This document shows positions 16,965 through 25,847 of a stretch of DNA of 64,000 bases, in pieces; position 1 is the stretch's first letter, and each line of letters opens with the position of its first letter. Source of the stretch: Clostridiales bacterium UBA3758 (GTDB lineage Bacteria > Bacillota > Clostridia > Oscillospirales > Oscillospiraceae); NCBI GenBank assembly GCA_002371675.1, contig DFGE01000016.1:27600-91599 (forward strand), written 5' to 3'. The notes under the pieces are model-generated. The model had not been told where the DNA came from. It made no database searches and saw only the letters and a list, made by a program, of their open reading frames with translations. The position numbers and the translations under genes were made by a program.

Positions 16965-17556
16965 AGAGGTCATCGTCGTGGAGGGCCGTTACGACAAAAA
17001 CGCTCTCCTGCAGGTCGTAGACGCGACCGTGCTGGAGACGGCGGGCTTCGGCGTGTTCAACGACCGCCAGAAGCAGAAGCTCCTGCGCAGCCTCGCCGAA
17101 AAGCGCGGTCTCATCGTGCTCACCGACCCCGACGGCGCGGGCTTCGTCATCCGCAATTTCCTCCGCTCCTGCCTTGACCCGCGCCTCGTCAAGCACGCCT
17201 ATGTGCCGGATATCGCCGGCAAGGAGCGGCGCAAGGCGCACGCCTCAAAGGAGGGAAAGCTCGGCGTGGAGGGCATGCGCCCCGCCGTGCTGCTCGCGGC
17301 GCTTGAGCGCGCCGGGGCGACTTTTGAGGACGGAGAAGAGGCTTCGCTGCCGACTCCGGGCATGACAAAAGCGGATCTGTACGCGCTCGGCTTGAGCGGG
17401 CAGCCGGGCAGCCGGGAGAAGCGCGCCGCTCTGATCGCCGCGCTCGATCTGCCGGAGCGCATCACGGCCGACGCGCTGCTCGAAGTCGTAAACGCAACCA
17501 TGACACGGGAGGAATTCTTCTCCCTTTGTAAGGCCTTACCCCGAAACGAAACATGA
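16951..17556 (+). CDS. rnmV: Ribonuclease M5 (5S rRNA maturation)
   Basis: 201-residue Toprim-domain nuclease that trims 5S rRNA precursors. The Toprim glutamate is in VVEGRYDKNAL near residue 9 and the DxD-type motif in LTDPDGAGF near residue 56. The C-terminal half matches the RNase M5 extension. GTG 16951 is chosen; it overlaps holA by 14 bp, with GGGGGAGGAAAAG upstream. The protein is slightly longer than the B. subtilis enzyme (about 186). Its stop overlaps the PPTase start in ATGA. Confidence 0.9.
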   Translation: MRRIKEVIVVEGRYDKNALLQVVDATVLETAGFGVFNDRQKQKLLRSLAEKRGLIVLTDPDGAGFVIRNFLRSCLDPRLVKHAYVPDIAGKERRKAHASKEGKLGVEGMRPAVLLAALERAGATFEDGEEASLPTPGMTKADLYALGLSGQPGSREKRAALIAALDLPERITADALLEVVNATMTREEFFSLCKALPRNET

Positions 17557-18275
17557 TGTATAGAACAAAACTGACGCCGGGCGCGGACGTGTATCTCGCC
17601 GCGATCCCGGAACAAGCGGACCCAGCGGCAATCGCTTCGGACGCGCGCAGGCGCGAAATCGAAGAGACAAAAGCGAGCGCGCTACGTCTCGCCCGCACGG
17701 CCGACTGGCTGCTGCTGGAGCTTGCGCTGCGCCGCTCTCTCGGCCTGAATCCGGAGAAGCTCGCGTTCTTCCGCAGCGCGGAGGGGCGCTGGAGCGCGGA
17801 GGGCGTCTCGTTTTCCCTCAGCCATACGGAGAGCTTCGCCGCCGTCGCCGTGTCGCGGGAGCCTGTGGGCATAGACGCGGAGAACATCGCACGCTTTGCC
17901 GTGCGCTACGCGCGGGACGCCGCGCTCACAGAGCACATGCTGCGGAGGATCTGTGCGGAGAGCGAGAATCCGGAGCGGGACGCTGCTTCGCTGCTGCGCC
18001 TGTGGACCGCCAAGGAGAGCCTTTTCAAGTTCATCGGCTGCGGCTCCTTCAGACCCTCAAGGCTGTGCCCCGGGGAGGAGACGAGGCAGTTTGTCCTGCT
18101 GCTCGACGAACCGCTCTTTCTGTCTGTGAGCGCCGATCATCCGGAAAACATCCGTTTTTTCCTCGCCTGCGATGGCGCAGTCTCTCCAATCGAATCGGGC
18201 AGCGTGCTGGAGGGGGACGGAGATCTCAGCCGCTGGCTCAAATGCTCAAATAAACAAGGGACCGCTGCAAAATGA
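17553..18275 (+). CDS. 4'-phosphopantetheinyl transferase, Sfp type
   Basis: 240 residues. It transfers phosphopantetheine from CoA to carrier proteins. The Mg-binding motif GIDAEN lies near residue 107 and the second conserved motif WTAKESLFKFIG near residue 150, together defining the Sfp/AcpT superfamily. No PKS/NRPS genes are in the window, so its target is unknown. The start ATG overlaps the rnmV stop. The last eight codons, including the stop, lie inside a perfect 23-bp terminator stem, which fixes the C-terminal residues NKQGTAAK. Confidence 0.88.
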   Translation: MMYRTKLTPGADVYLAAIPEQADPAAIASDARRREIEETKASALRLARTADWLLLELALRRSLGLNPEKLAFFRSAEGRWSAEGVSFSLSHTESFAAVAVSREPVGIDAENIARFAVRYARDAALTEHMLRRICAESENPERDAASLLRLWTAKESLFKFIGCGSFRPSRLCPGEETRQFVLLLDEPLFLSVSADHPENIRFFLACDGAVSPIESGSVLEGDGDLSRWLKCSNKQGTAAK

Positions 18276-18299
18276 GATTTTGCAGCGGTCCCTTGTTTA
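18251..18299 (+). terminator. Perfect 23-bp terminator hairpin containing the PPTase stop codon
   Basis: Two 23-nt arms (ACAAGGGACCGCTGC core) separated by a 3-nt GAG loop. The stop codon TGA (18273-18275) spans the loop. The 3' arm ends CCCTTGTTTA. Confidence 0.85.
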
Positions 18300-18385
18300 G
18301 TATAAAAAAGAAACCGAGAGCTCTCAAACGGCCGCCGCGCCGAGCTTTGCTTCGCGCAGTCAGCGGGAGCCGCAGAGAAGAGAAT

Positions 18386-18862
18386 CTATTTCAGCAGCTT
18401 ATTCCCGTTTCGGATGGAGACGATCCCATTGGCGATGAGCAGCCCGATGATGCCGCTCATGCCTCCGGTCGCCGCCTGCGGCAGACCATAGACCCCATAG
18501 TCGGCCAAAACATGGGAGGCATAGATCGCTGCAAATAGGCTGAGAAGGCCGAGGATGACTGTCAGCCAGCCCCGGCGCACGATCTCCCTGACGATCAGGT
18601 TCCGCTCCTGCTGAGCAAGATCCGCCATGCTGCGCGCCACTTCTTCCGTTGACTTGTCCTCAATGTCCAGCAGCCGTACGACCGGGGCGCCCAGTTCTGC
18701 GCTCAGGCTGTCCAGCAGCATCAGGTCGGGGAAATTCAGACCCCGCTCCCACTTGCTGACCGCTTTGTCCGTGACATGGAGCCTCTCGGCGAGCTGCTTT
18801 TGCGTCAGTCCCTTTTCTTTGCGAAGCTCTGCAATGAGTTTCCCCGTGTATTCCACATCCAT
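18386..18862 (-). CDS. XRE-family regulator with a C-terminal membrane region
   Basis: 158 residues. The Cro/C1 helix-turn-helix spans about residues 5-60 (LRKEKGLTQKQLAERLHV, KAVSKWERG). A short linker is followed by two hydrophobic segments (about 103-123 and 135-150), giving a membrane-tethered DNA-binding protein. Start ATG 18862 is preferred over an in-frame codon 33 nt upstream, because GAGGGGGA precedes it. It stands alone on the minus strand; the target is unknown. Confidence 0.82.
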   Translation of the reverse strand: MDVEYTGKLIAELRKEKGLTQKQLAERLHVTDKAVSKWERGLNFPDLMLLDSLSAELGAPVVRLLDIEDKSTEEVARSMADLAQQERNLIVREIVRRGWLTVILGLLSLFAAIYASHVLADYGVYGLPQAATGGMSGIIGLLIANGIVSIRNGNKLLK

Positions 18863-19025
18863 TTTCCGCGCATCCCCCTCTGTGAAGCTGCTCAAAACAT
18901 ATCACATTCCCCTCCGTTTGTCACTCGACAAAAAGTAGAGCGGGGGAGCAGGTCATAATCAGGCATAAAAAAACGAACAGAGGACTTTCGTGAATCGGCA
19001 GCTGCTTTTGTAATCCGATGTGAGT

Positions 19026-19058
19026 AACCGCAGGGACGGCCTTGCCGTCCCCGCGGTT
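19026..19058 (-). terminator. Terminator of the TRAP/GntR operon
   Basis: AACCGC-GGGACGGC stem with a 4-nt loop just after the GntR stop; no strong T-run follows on the minus strand. Confidence 0.55.
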
Positions 19059-19067
19059 CGTTGCGGT

Positions 19068-19751
19068 TCATTTCCAGTATCGGTTTTCCAGACGCTCCAT
19101 GTGCTGCTTCATTCTGGCATAGGCTTCCTCGGCGTCTCCGTCCAGGACGGCCTGGCCGATCTGAAGATGCTCGTCATAGTTGCCCTGACGATAGAAATCC
19201 GAACTGATGGTGCGCTCCTGGATCAGGTGCCACATCTTCTGCTCCATTGCCTTCCAGATCATCTCATAGAGCACCACGAAGAGCTGGTTGCCGCTGGCGC
19301 GGGCCAGGCAGCGGTGGAAGTCCTCATCGGTCTTGGCGGCGTAGATCTCCTGCTCCGCTTCCCTGTGGAAGCGCTCCAGGATCTCTTCGAGGCGGCGCCG
19401 CTCCAGATCGCTGATGTTCAGCGCCGCGTCTCTGGCGACCTCCGGCTCCAGAATCTGGCGGGTGCGAATGATCTCCTGCGGGTCAATGTCATGGATCCAG
19501 TCGTTGGAGACGACGTTGAGCTGCTTGACAAAGACCCCGGCGCCGTGCACGGATTCCACCAGGCCGCTGAGTTCCAGCGCGCTGAGCGCCTCCCTTACGG
19601 GCACGCGGCTGACGTTGAACATCTGGCAGAGCTCCTTCTCGCTGGGAAGCTTGTCTCCCACCGAGAAACCGCCGCCCAGAATGGCATCGCGGATCTGGTT
19701 ATAGATTTGAATGTAGAGCTTGCTGCTGGATACCGGGCTGAAAGCTGCCAT
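19068..19751 (-). CDS. GntR/FadR-family regulator (FCD domain)
   Basis: 227 residues. The N-terminal winged helix-turn-helix (about 10-75) contains IYNQIRDAIL, LPSEKELCQMFNVSRVPVREAL (short: FNVSRVPVREA) and GAGVFV. An all-helical FCD effector domain (about 95-220) binds metal and organic acid ligands in this family. It is the last gene of the Gfo-transketolase-TRAP cluster and is the likely regulator of it. A possible separate promoter lies in the gap to dctM (19796-19824). Confidence 0.9.
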   Translation of the reverse strand: MAAFSPVSSSKLYIQIYNQIRDAILGGGFSVGDKLPSEKELCQMFNVSRVPVREALSALELSGLVESVHGAGVFVKQLNVVSNDWIHDIDPQEIIRTRQILEPEVARDAALNISDLERRRLEEILERFHREAEQEIYAAKTDEDFHRCLARASGNQLFVVLYEMIWKAMEQKMWHLIQERTISSDFYRQGNYDEHLQIGQAVLDGDAEEAYARMKQHMERLENRYWK

Positions 19752-19795
19752 GGCTTCTCTCCCTAAAAACGATTTGCAAATGCCATAATGATTCT

Positions 19796-19824
19796 TTTTA
19801 TCACACCTGTCTAATGCGTGTCAA
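19796..19824 (-). promoter_or_regulatory. Possible promoter of the GntR gene
   Basis: On the minus strand: TTGACA, 17-nt spacer, ATAAAA. It would allow regulator expression independent of the operon. An ATTTGCAAAT palindrome lies just downstream near 19772. Confidence 0.4.
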
Positions 19825-19894
19825 TCTTTTCCGATTTCTGACAGGAGCGCCGCGACAGTTTCTGGGGAGACAGTGCCGCGCTCCTGCAGCGGGA

Positions 19895-21181
19895 TCAGCC
19901 GATCAGACCCGGCAGCCAGGTGACCAGACCGGGAACGTAGGTGATGAGGAACAGAACGATGATCAGCGGCACCAGGAAGGGGAGGATGGCCTTGTACATC
20001 TTCTCAATGGTGATACCTGCGGTCTTGGCGCAGATGAAGAGACTGGTGCCCACGGGAGGCGTGCACAGACCGATCATCAGGTTCAGCACCAGGACGACGC
20101 CCAGGTGCAGCGGGTCAATGCCGTAGGCGGCCATCAGCGGCACGAGGAAGGGCAGCGTGATGGTCATGGCGGCCAGCGCCTCCATGAACATGCCGATGAT
20201 GAGGAAGGCAATGTTCACGATCAGCAGGATCAGGTACTTGTTGTCTGTCAAGGCAACCAGAGCGCGGCTCATGGCCGAGGTCATGCCCAGCATGGTGACG
20301 AGCCAGGAGAAGGCGGCCGCGCCGCAGATGATGCAGAGGATGCCGGCGCTGTCGCGCGCGGTCTCCACCAGAGCCTTTGCCACGTCCTTCCAGCCCAGCT
20401 CATGGTAGACGATGACCGCCAGGATGAAGGCGTAGAGCGCGGCGATACAGGCGGCCTCGGTGGGGCTGAAGATGCCCGTCCAGATACCGCCGATGATGAT
20501 AATGGGGGTGAGCAGGGAGAGCAGGGCCTCCTTGGTGGCGACGCCCACTTCTTTCCAGCTGAACTTCTCCGTGGGGTACTTGCGCTTGACGGAGATGATG
20601 TAGACCAGGATGCTCGTGGCAAGAGCCAGCAGCAGACCCGGCACGATGCCGCCGATAAACAGCGAGCCGACCGAGACCTCGGTCATCATGCCGTAGACCA
20701 CCATGGGGATGCTCGGCGGGATGATGGGGCCGATGGTGGCGGAGGCTGCCGTGACGCCGGCCGAGAAGTCCGCGTCAAAGCCCTTTTCCTTCATCGCGTC
20801 GATCTCGATCTGACCCAGACCGCCGGCGTCAGCCACGGCGGAGCCGCTCATGCCGGAGAAAACGATGGAGGCGACGACGTTCGCATGACCCAGGCCGCCG
20901 GGGACCCAGCCCACCCAGGCGGAGGCGGCGCGGAAGATCTTGCGTGTGATGCCGCCGGTGTTCATGAGCTTGGCGGCCAGAATGAAAAAGGGGATCGCCA
21001 GGAGCGTGTAGCCGCTGGCGTTGCCCACCATGCGGTGGAAGATCGCCACGGGGGTGAAGTTGCCGGTGACGAGGACCGTGAAGATCGCGGAGATGGACAG
21101 GGAATAGGCGATGGGGACGCCCAGGATCATCAGCAGCAGGAAGCCGCCCACCAGCAGTAAAACATATCCGGCAAAACTCAT
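19895..21181 (-). CDS. dctM: TRAP transporter large permease DctM
   Basis: 428 residues, about 12 hydrophobic helices, the secondary-transport subunit of a tripartite TRAP system driven by an ion gradient. Family motifs such as GVPIAYSL near residue 21, MSGSAVAD near 115 and PIIPPSIPMVVYG near 145 are present. Start directly follows the dctQ stop (no gap), as expected for a co-translated DctQM pair. Confidence 0.95.
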   Translation of the reverse strand: MSFAGYVLLLVGGFLLLMILGVPIAYSLSISAIFTVLVTGNFTPVAIFHRMVGNASGYTLLAIPFFILAAKLMNTGGITRKIFRAASAWVGWVPGGLGHANVVASIVFSGMSGSAVADAGGLGQIEIDAMKEKGFDADFSAGVTAASATIGPIIPPSIPMVVYGMMTEVSVGSLFIGGIVPGLLLALATSILVYIISVKRKYPTEKFSWKEVGVATKEALLSLLTPIIIIGGIWTGIFSPTEAACIAALYAFILAVIVYHELGWKDVAKALVETARDSAGILCIICGAAAFSWLVTMLGMTSAMSRALVALTDNKYLILLIVNIAFLIIGMFMEALAAMTITLPFLVPLMAAYGIDPLHLGVVLVLNLMIGLCTPPVGTSLFICAKTAGITIEKMYKAILPFLVPLIIVLFLITYVPGLVTWLPGLIG

Positions 21182-21691
21182 TTATACGACCTCCTTGTTT
21201 TCCTGGGCAGTGGGCGCGTCCTCCGGACGGCGATCCATAATCAGTCGGATCAGGTGCACGATGGAGAAGGCGCAGCCGATGGGGAAGGCGAGATAATACA
21301 CGCCGTTGCGGATGGGGATGGTCTTATAGTAGGTCACCCAGGTGCTCTGGATGATGGAGCTGCTGAAGATGATGCCTGCCACCAGGAAGGCGATCAGCAG
21401 CACGTCGATCACGTCCATGTACACGCACCAGATCTTGGGCTGGAGCTTGTTGCTCACGAAGGTCAGACGCAGGTGCTCCTCCCGGGAGAAGGTCATGGAC
21501 ATGCCGATGAAGGTGACCCAGCACAGCCCGACCAGTGTCAGCTCATACTGCCAGGTCACGGGGGAATTGAAAATGGAGCGCATGATGACCGAATACACGA
21601 TGATCAGACATAAGGCAGCCAGAATGGTCGCGCATAGGACGGCCGCGATCAGCTCCAGGATTTTGCTCAGCTTGTGGATAAACACTTTCAT
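21182..21691 (-). CDS. dctQ: TRAP transporter small permease DctQ
   Basis: 169 residues with four hydrophobic helices. Motifs WQYELTLVGLCWVTFIG (short: YELTLVGLCW) and HLRLTFV are typical of DctQ. It lies between dctP and dctM. The 258-bp gap to dctP holds a strong stem-loop and a shortened multi-hairpin element. Confidence 0.92.
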   Translation of the reverse strand: MKVFIHKLSKILELIAAVLCATILAALCLIIVYSVIMRSIFNSPVTWQYELTLVGLCWVTFIGMSMTFSREEHLRLTFVSNKLQPKIWCVYMDVIDVLLIAFLVAGIIFSSSIIQSTWVTYYKTIPIRNGVYYLAFPIGCAFSIVHLIRLIMDRRPEDAPTAQENKEVV

Positions 21692-21718
21692 AGCTATTCC
21701 ACCTCAATCATGACTGTG

Positions 21719-21826
21719 ATACTGGTCATCGGATGGCGAGAACGATCGCAAATTCGACCGCTGTCGCAGCCAAACGACAGGCTTGGCAGCGAATGACCCA
21801 AAGGGTCATTCAGCCGATGATCATGA
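21719..21826 (+). repeat. Multi-hairpin repeat element, copy B (internally deleted)
   Basis: Left terminus GGTCATCGGATGGCG, a degraded first hairpin, an intact CAAACGACAGGCTTGGCAG hairpin and GAATGACCC/GGGTCATTC hairpin, then directly the right terminus GATGATCATGA. Hairpins 4-6 are missing. It lies between dctP and dctQ on the same (minus) transcript. Confidence 0.8.
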
Positions 21827-21898
21827 CAGGACGGCGATACGCCGCGGGGCGCCTCACCGATCCTCTTGGGGCTCGACTGACTGTCCGCCCGATAACCG

Positions 21899-21934
21899 CA
21901 GAGGGAGGCACGGCACAGGCTGTACCTCCCTCTG
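21899..21934 (-). promoter_or_regulatory. Intra-operon stem-loop after dctP
   Basis: CAGAGGGAGG-TAC / GTG-CCTCCCTCTG stem starting 16 nt after the dctP stop, without a T-run. It may stabilise the dctP mRNA end or cause partial termination before dctQM. Confidence 0.55.
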
Positions 21935-21949
21935 ATTGGTGCTTTTGGC

Positions 21950-22939
21950 TTACTTCAGGCCGTTGATGCGGGCGACGAGATCTTCCGCCCAGGGATTCTC
22001 AGCGTAGAAGTCGGTGTAGACGCTCTGAGCCTGCTCGATGAAGGGAGCGGTGTCGGGGTAGCCGATCTTCATGCCGGCGGCCTCGAGCTCGGCGAGCATC
22101 TGAGCCTCGGAATCGACGATCGCCTTGCGGTGCTCAGCACCGAACTCCTTGGCGGCCTCGAGAAGGACCTGCTGAACGTCAGCGGGGAGCTTGTTCCAGG
22201 TGCTCAGGCTGAAGATCATGTCCTTGGGCTGGTACTGGTAGTTCACCATGGTCAGGTACTTCTGGACGTCCTGGAAGTTGTTGGCGTAGATGTTGGCGAC
22301 GGGGTTCTCCTGGCCGTCAAAGGTGCCCTGCTGGAGAGCCAGGTACAGCTCGGAGAAGGCGAAGGGGGAAGCGCTGGCGCCGTAAGCGGCGAAGATGGCC
22401 ATGGTCATCTTGTCCTCGGGGGTGCGGAACTTCAGACCGACAAGATCCTCGGGCTTCTCAATGGGACGACGGGAGTTGGTGAACTGGCGCAGGCCGTTCT
22501 CCCAGTAAGCCAGCTGGATCAGGTTGTTCTCTTCCAGACCTTCCAGGAGCTCCTGGCCGATCTCACCGTCGAGAACCCTGTAGACGTGCTCGTAGTCGGA
22601 GAAAAGGAAGGGCAGGCTCAGGGCCTTGAACTTGGGGCAGAAGTCAGCCTGCTGGCCGGAGGGCAGCATCATGGCGTCGAGGCTTCCCATCTTGACCATC
22701 TCGATCATTTCCTTGTTGCTGCCGAGCTGCTCGGCGGCGTAGATCTCGATGGTGACGCGGCCGTTGGTGCGCTCATTGACGGCCTTGGCAAAGTGCTCAA
22801 GGGAGATGTGGATCAGGTTGGAAGTCGTGTCACTGTGGCCGATGCGGATGGTGATGTTGTCTTGCTTTCCGGAGCTGCCGCAGGCGCAGAGGGCAAAAAC
22901 CATGACGAGTGCAAGCAGCAGGGCGATGAGTTTTTTCAT
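21950..22939 (-). CDS. dctP: TRAP transporter substrate-binding lipoprotein DctP
   Basis: 329 residues. Lipoprotein signal MKKLIALLLALVMVFALCAC with the lipid-attachment Cys at residue 20. The mature protein has DctP family motifs IRIGHSDT, the central LVGLKFRTPED region with the ligand-binding arginine, and QEVLLEAAKE-like helices near the C terminus (QQVLLEAAKEF). It determines uptake specificity for a carboxylate or sugar-acid-type ligand; the exact ligand cannot be read from sequence. It is the fourth gene of the operon. Confidence 0.94.
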   Translation of the reverse strand: MKKLIALLLALVMVFALCACGSSGKQDNITIRIGHSDTTSNLIHISLEHFAKAVNERTNGRVTIEIYAAEQLGSNKEMIEMVKMGSLDAMMLPSGQQADFCPKFKALSLPFLFSDYEHVYRVLDGEIGQELLEGLEENNLIQLAYWENGLRQFTNSRRPIEKPEDLVGLKFRTPEDKMTMAIFAAYGASASPFAFSELYLALQQGTFDGQENPVANIYANNFQDVQKYLTMVNYQYQPKDMIFSLSTWNKLPADVQQVLLEAAKEFGAEHRKAIVDSEAQMLAELEAAGMKIGYPDTAPFIEQAQSVYTDFYAENPWAEDLVARINGLK

Positions 22940-22987
22940 TTTCTTCCTCCATTGAATTTTATTATTTACCCGGCTCAGCCGGGGAAA

Positions 22988-23923
22988 TTACGAGTAAAGT
23001 GCCTTGGCCTGGGCGACGATGTTCTCGACGGTTATGCCGTTCATGGCGAGCAGACGCTCATAGGGGGCGGACTGGCCGAACTGATCCTGCACGCCGATGC
23101 GCTTAAGCTTGCCCTTGCCGCGCTCTGCGATGACCTCAGCCACCGCGCTGCCGAGGCCGTTGAGGATGTTGTGATCCTCGACGGTGATGATGCGGCCGCA
23201 GTCGTCGATGCAGGCGTTTACGGCTTCCTCATCCAGAGGCTTGATGGTGTGCATGTCCAGAACCCGGGCGCGGATGCCCTCCTCGGCGAGCTTGTCGGCG
23301 GCCTCCAGCGCGAGGCGGACTGTGTCGCCGTTGGCGATGATCGCCAGGTCGCTGCCATCGCGGAGCTTCTTCGCCTTGCCGATCTCAAAGACGTCGTCCT
23401 CGCCGTAGATCACGGGGATCGCGTCGCGGGTGAAGCGGAGATACACGGGGCCGTCGAACGCGGCCGCAGCCTTGACCAGCGCCTTGGCGGCGTAATAGTC
23501 GGCGGGCATGATAACGGTCATGTTGGGGAGCGTGCGCATGATGCCCATGTCCTCGATGGCCTGGTGGCTGGCGCCGTCGTTGGCGGGCGTCAGGCCGCCG
23601 TGGGAGCAGGCGATCTTGACGTTCAGATGGGGGTAGCAGATCTCCTGGCGGATCATCTCGCAGATGCGCATGGAGCCGAAGGCCGCGTAGGTGACCACAA
23701 AGGGGATCTTGCCGCAGGTGGCAAGCCCGGCCGCCACGCCGGCGCCGTTCTGCTCGGCGATGCCCACGTTCAGGTACTGCTCCGGCAGCTCCTTGCGGAA
23801 GGCGCCGGTTTTGCAGCTCTTGCCGATGTCGATGTCGACGACGAGGATATCCCGGTTTTCTTTTCCCAGCTCAACGATAGCTTCGCCGAAGCCGTCACGG
23901 GTCGCGATTTTTTTCGTTTCCAT
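22988..23923 (-). CDS. Transketolase, C-terminal subunit
   Basis: 311 residues covering the pyrimidine-binding and C-terminal domains of transketolase. It matches the split form common in Firmicutes. The conserved glutamate region GIAEQNGAGVAAGLA lies near residue 54, the GGLTPANDGASHQ motif near 107 and VEDHNILNGLGSAVAE near 250. It must pair with the product of the gene immediately upstream (2-nt gap). It acts on ketose/aldose phosphates or unusual sugars; context suggests a dedicated catabolic role rather than the general pentose pathway. Confidence 0.93.
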   Translation of the reverse strand: METKKIATRDGFGEAIVELGKENRDILVVDIDIGKSCKTGAFRKELPEQYLNVGIAEQNGAGVAAGLATCGKIPFVVTYAAFGSMRICEMIRQEICYPHLNVKIACSHGGLTPANDGASHQAIEDMGIMRTLPNMTVIMPADYYAAKALVKAAAAFDGPVYLRFTRDAIPVIYGEDDVFEIGKAKKLRDGSDLAIIANGDTVRLALEAADKLAEEGIRARVLDMHTIKPLDEEAVNACIDDCGRIITVEDHNILNGLGSAVAEVIAERGKGKLKRIGVQDQFGQSAPYERLLAMNGITVENIVAQAKALYS

Positions 23924-23925
23924 CC

Positions 23926-24771
23926 TCAGGCCTCCTCTTTGATCGTGAGCGCGTTCAGCTCATCCATCGCCTGGCGGTATTGCGCGTCGTTTGGCGCGGT
24001 GCCGTGCCAGGAGCATACGTTTTCCATAAAGCTCACGCCCTTGCCCTTGACGGTTTTGCCGATGATTGCCTTCGGCAGACCGTTCTTCGAGGCGAGCGCG
24101 CTGTCCATGACCTCGCAGAGGGCGGCCATGTCGTTGCCGTCGCATTCATAGACCTCGAAGCCGAAGGCTTCGAATTTCTTCGCCAGGCTGATGGGGGGCA
24201 TGATCTCCTCGCAGGTGCCGTCCAGCTGGAGATTATTCCAGTCCACGAAAACGACCAGATTGTCGAGCTTGTACTTGTGCGCGGTGCCGCAGGCTTCCCA
24301 GATCTCGCCCTCGTTGCACTCGCCGTCGCCGACGGCGCAGAACACGCGGTAATCCTTGCCGTCGAGCTTGGCGGCCAGCGCCATGCCGACGCCGCAGGCC
24401 AGACCCTGGCCGAGAGAGCCGGTGGAGATGTCGATGCCGGGGCACTTGTTCATACTGGGATGCCCCTGCAGGGGAGAGCCCTCCTTGCGCAGTGTGTCGA
24501 GCACTTCCAGCGGGAAGAAGCCCTTCATCGCCAGCGCAGCGTACTGGGCGGGGCACACATGACCCTTGGAGAGCACGAAGCGGTCACGGTCGGGCCAGCG
24601 GGGCTCCTCGGGCCGCAGGTTCATGTAGCGGAAATAACAGGCGGTCACAAAATCCGCAACGGAGAGGGAGCCGCCCGGATGGCCGCTCTGCGCCTTCCAG
24701 ATCATGTCGATGATCCGCTTGCGCAGCTCGGTCGCCGTGTTCTTCAGAACTCTGAGTTCTTTCTGCTCCAT
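23926..24771 (-). CDS. Transketolase, N-terminal subunit (TPP-binding)
   Basis: 281 residues. TPP/Mg-binding motif GDGECNEGEIWEA near residue 150, SGHPGGSLSVADF near residue 25 and LSKGHVCPAQY near 60 identify the N-terminal transketolase half. ATG 24771 is chosen; a GTG at 24783 that overlaps the preceding stop is an alternative (four extra residues). Together with the next gene it forms a complete enzyme. Confidence 0.93.
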   Translation of the reverse strand: MEQKELRVLKNTATELRKRIIDMIWKAQSGHPGGSLSVADFVTACYFRYMNLRPEEPRWPDRDRFVLSKGHVCPAQYAALAMKGFFPLEVLDTLRKEGSPLQGHPSMNKCPGIDISTGSLGQGLACGVGMALAAKLDGKDYRVFCAVGDGECNEGEIWEACGTAHKYKLDNLVVFVDWNNLQLDGTCEEIMPPISLAKKFEAFGFEVYECDGNDMAALCEVMDSALASKNGLPKAIIGKTVKGKGVSFMENVCSWHGTAPNDAQYRQAMDELNALTIKEEA

Positions 24772-24779
24772 GTCGTAAG

Positions 24780-25802
24780 TCACATCCTTTCGTCCAAAAT
24801 GATTTCCTTGTGTTCGCGGGAGGATTCGAGCGCCAGGGTGGAGAGCTTCAGGACCTTGATGCCCTCGTCCAGCGGGGTGCAGATCGGGGTGCCGTTCTTC
24901 AGGCAGTCCTGGAAGTGCTGGTGGATCGGGAAGATCACGCCGTCCTGATTGTGCTTGTAGGAGTCATTGTAGTGAATGGTGACGGGCTCGGCCATGTCCA
25001 TGGTCTTGTAGGTCAGCTCCTCGAACTCGAACATGTCGCGTCCGCGCAGGAAGGCCGTGCCCTTCGTGCCGATGTAGCCCTTGAAGTTGCCGCCGAGGTC
25101 GCTGCTCCAGCTTGCGCTGATGGTGGCGATGCCGCCCTTCTTGATCTTCATCGTGGCGGAGAAGTTGGTGTCGTAGGTGGGGAGGGAGTCGATGGTGCAC
25201 CAGACGTTGGCGCTCATCGTCTCAAACTCGCCGCAGAGCGCGGTCAGCAGGTTCCACTCGTGGGAGATGGACTCGATGGTAAAGCCGCAGGCAAAGCGCG
25301 GATCGGTACGCCAGGAGGGGGCGAACCAGGTGCCGCGGAAGCCGTAGCCGGGGCCGACGCGATTGTCGAATACGTTGACGGGATCGCCCAGCGCGCCGGA
25401 GCGCACAAGCTCGACCATCTTCTGGAAGGCGGGGCGATAGCGGTGGGCGAAGCCGACGATGATCTTGCCGTCGTACTTCTGCTCCATCTCCTTGATGAGG
25501 CGGGCGTCTTCGAGGTTGGTGGCGATGGGCTTTTCCATGTAAAGCGGGATGTGATGCTTCAGCACCATCTCCACATAGTCCAGCCGCTTCGTCGGCGGCG
25601 TGCAGAGCACAACGTAATCGGCCTGGGGGATGTATTCCTCCAGCTGATTGTAGCGCAGCATTTCGCTGCCGAACTCCGCCTGATAGCGCTTCATGCCTTC
25701 GGCATTGACATCGAAGCAGGCGTAGACCTTGCCGCCCAGCTTGACCACAGCGCGGCCATGGGAATAGGCGATGTCGCCGGTGCCGATCATCAGAACATTC
25801 AT
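24780..25802 (-). CDS. Gfo/Idh/MocA-family oxidoreductase
   Basis: 340 residues. An N-terminal Rossmann fold (MIGTGDIAYSHGRAVVKLGG; short: MIGTGDIAYSHGR) binds NAD(P), with the family motif MEKPIATN near residue 90 containing the conserved EKP lysine. The C-terminal alpha/beta domain follows. This family oxidises or reduces sugars, sugar acids and inositols. ATG 25802 is chosen over upstream in-frame codons because AGGAGG lies 7 nt before it. First gene of the TRAP operon, downstream of a near-consensus promoter. Confidence 0.9.
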   Translation of the reverse strand: MNVLMIGTGDIAYSHGRAVVKLGGKVYACFDVNAEGMKRYQAEFGSEMLRYNQLEEYIPQADYVVLCTPPTKRLDYVEMVLKHHIPLYMEKPIATNLEDARLIKEMEQKYDGKIIVGFAHRYRPAFQKMVELVRSGALGDPVNVFDNRVGPGYGFRGTWFAPSWRTDPRFACGFTIESISHEWNLLTALCGEFETMSANVWCTIDSLPTYDTNFSATMKIKKGGIATISASWSSDLGGNFKGYIGTKGTAFLRGRDMFEFEELTYKTMDMAEPVTIHYNDSYKHNQDGVIFPIHQHFQDCLKNGTPICTPLDEGIKVLKLSTLALESSREHKEIILDERM

Positions 25803-25847
25803 AGAAGAGCCTCCTGTGTACTTGTTATGTTGTGAACTTATATTACA

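Noticed and set aside
22130..24151. A 673-codon plus-strand frame over dctP and transketolase
   Set aside because: Antisense to two well-supported genes, same compositional artefact.
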